The notes under the pieces were generated by a model that did no database searches, was not told the DNA's origin, and was given only the letters and a program-made list of their open reading frames with translations. This document shows, one piece after another, positions 62,809-64,000 of a stretch of 64,000 nucleotides of DNA (positions are counted from its first letter, which is position 1; the number at the start of each line of letters is the position of its first letter). Made by a program: the position numbers and the translations under genes. This DNA comes from Varroa destructor (taxonomy: Eukaryota; Arthropoda; Arachnida; Mesostigmata; Varroidae). The DNA lies in NCBI RefSeq assembly GCF_002443255.2, contig NW_019211456.1:23305061-23369060 (forward strand), read 5' to 3'.

Positions 62809-63045
62809 AAATCAAAGGATTCTACCGGGAACCTAAAAATAAAGCCTCCCATAGGTAAGCAAGCAGCACTTCATTCTGCAGGTTTAGTTCTCACAGTTTT
62901 ACAACTTCATCATGATGAGGCTGAAACAACAATCGGTGTTTGTACTAAGCTAGAACAAAGTGGAGTCCTCCGAAACTATGGAGATGCTAGGACACGGCAT
63001 GCAATTCGTTTCCCATGTCGAAGGCATTTTTCGTTTAGGCCATAG
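62809..63045 (+). CDS. Second same-frame candidate segment, unidentified
   Basis: After a TGCAAG acceptor-like site at 62808 the frame is open for 78 codons to TAG at 63043. It matches the frame of the segment ending at 62664. The peptide starts Lys/Ser/Asp-rich, has a hydrophobic Ala-Gly-Leu-Val-Leu-Thr-Val-Leu core, a His-His-Asp-Glu-Ala block, then Val-Cys-Thr-Lys-Leu-Glu, and a basic Arg/His-rich end. A GTGAGT donor at 62705 lies before it, so a 104-base intron (62705-62808) can be drawn, but the upstream segment has already stopped by then. Unidentified; could be a decayed coding sequence. Confidence 0.2.
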   Translation, partial: KSKDSTGNLKIKPPIGKQAALHSAGLVLTVLQLHHDEAETTIGVCTKLEQSGVLRNYGDARTRHAIRFPCRRHFSFRP

Positions 63046-64000
63046 GACATATCCTATAGAGCTGATCGCCCGTGTGTCTTCGTTATGTATGGACGGGCTA
63101 CCGGAGGCAGGCAATAGACCCTCCACGAACAGTCCGCCTTTGCTGCTGCTGTTGAGGCTGCTGTCCCTACAGAAGCTGCGTGTTCCTTTATTCTAAAAAC
63201 GTTTGGAATGTAGGCCGCGCGTGTTTCGCGTCTGTTTCGCGTCGTCTTGGCCTCCGGTAGCACCTGTGCGAACTACCAAAGGTACTACAACTACAGCTAT
63301 AGCTAAGAACAGAGCTGTTGGTGATAGAGCCTCAAGCAACGCGTACTCAAGCCTTGCCCTCCTTGCCATCTCTCTTCTCTCCCTATTTCCCTTCATTTTA
63401 CTGAAAAGCACAACGTAGCGATGAATACTGCCAGCCTTCGCTGATACTAGCGACGCGTTCGTCGAGGGCATCCACGACGGTTCCTTTGTCGTTCCTTCAG
63501 CTATGCGACCTTGGCAATGTGAGTTTGACATATAAAGTGCTTACAGCTACACAGTCAGCCAACTACGGCGTCTTCAAGTAGCGATGGAGCTCCCACCTTC
63601 GGTTTCCGTGACCCAGGCGTTAGGCGACGTTATAAAGTAGACTAATTTTGAGATTAATGTTTGTCACCTGTTTTACGTTAAGCAACCTAGTAAAAAAAAC
63701 ATCTGTAAGATCATAGGCGATTGGTCAATGAAAGATTACCGTATCTACCCATTTATGCTTTTGCAGTGAAAATGGAGAGTGAATATAGTCAAAGGGAGCG
63801 CACACATTTCTCTTATAGACGTGTGTATTTTTTTTTTACATGTCACATAAACATGAGCAATTGTTCTTTGACGAATGTTCGACAATGCATAGTCATACAC
63901 TTCACGTAACCACAGGTCCTACTCAAAGAGGTCTTTGCATTTAGGCTTACACTAGGTAAGTAAGCGTATACATTGAATTATCGTTCCAACTTCTATGGAG

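Larger units (their letters stand above)
61640..64000 (+). other. Presumed CLCA intron 1 (start), next exon not seen
   Basis: From the GTTAGT donor to the window edge I find no segment encoding the expected continuation of the CLCA domain. The interval holds two same-frame open segments of unknown identity (62323-62664 and 62809-63045) and overlapping frames at 63054-63531. A consensus donor (CTAG|GTAAGT) at 63955 follows a weak acceptor at 63917; the 38-base interval between them is open in one frame, but does not resemble the CLCA continuation. Confidence 0.5.

Noticed and set aside
63054..63531. 112-codon minus-strand frame with one hydrophobic segment, and opposing plus frames
   Set aside because: Frames overlap on both strands in CTG/GCA-rich DNA, and no one of them has supporting signals; kept only as part of the intron description.

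Overview
The window looks like eukaryotic nuclear DNA from a large, intron-rich genome. Base composition is moderately AT-rich. There are many short microsatellites, splice-like signals (pyrimidine tracts followed by CAG, and AG|GTAAGT-type donors), no operon-like gene packing, and no intact open frame longer than 167 codons. Apart from one exon, no frame in 64 kb resembles a protein I can name. An arthropod, possibly a mite or tick, would fit the style of the sequence and the one recognised gene, but that placement is inference. I saw no rRNA, tRNA, CRISPR array, insertion sequence or intact transposase.

The only gene I can name starts near the right edge on the plus strand. Positions 61352-61639 look like the first coding exon of a calcium-activated chloride channel regulator (CLCA family). 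The exon has an N-terminal basic stretch, a hydrophobic signal segment, and the start of the CLCA N-terminal domain, and it ends at a phase-0 splice donor. The rest of the gene would lie beyond position 64000. Upstream (about 60140-61351) is a GC-richer stretch with a CG-dinucleotide run and short upstream frames, which is probably promoter and 5' leader. Downstream, the presumed intron 1 contains two unidentified open segments in the same frame.

The remaining 60 kb is intergenic or intronic DNA. A few places have enough coding or splicing character to list as weak candidates: a minus-strand exon at 18269-18551 with a good acceptor and donor; a GC-richer island at 24735-26270 flanked by outward-facing donors (a possible divergent promoter); a plus-strand exon at 46804-46968 after a long pyrimidine tract; a 20-nt microexon at 59316-59335; and several small frames. 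None is confirmed by homology.

The clearest structural oddity is a perfect 60-bp palindrome at 22055-22114 (30-bp arms, no spacer). Weaker partners are palindromes or hairpins at 7406-7437, 8182-8203, 10353-10395, 30585-30626, 34826-34871, 37566-37642, 43808-43852 and 46176-46197. Layout: 1-13890 featureless with simple repeats; 13900-18551 some small minus-strand frames; 18560-24700 featureless except the palindrome; 24735-26270 candidate promoter island; 26280-40900 featureless; 40950-47304 patchy GC-rich and pyrimidine-rich sequence with candidate exons; 47310-59300 featureless; 59316-64000 CLCA 5' region.
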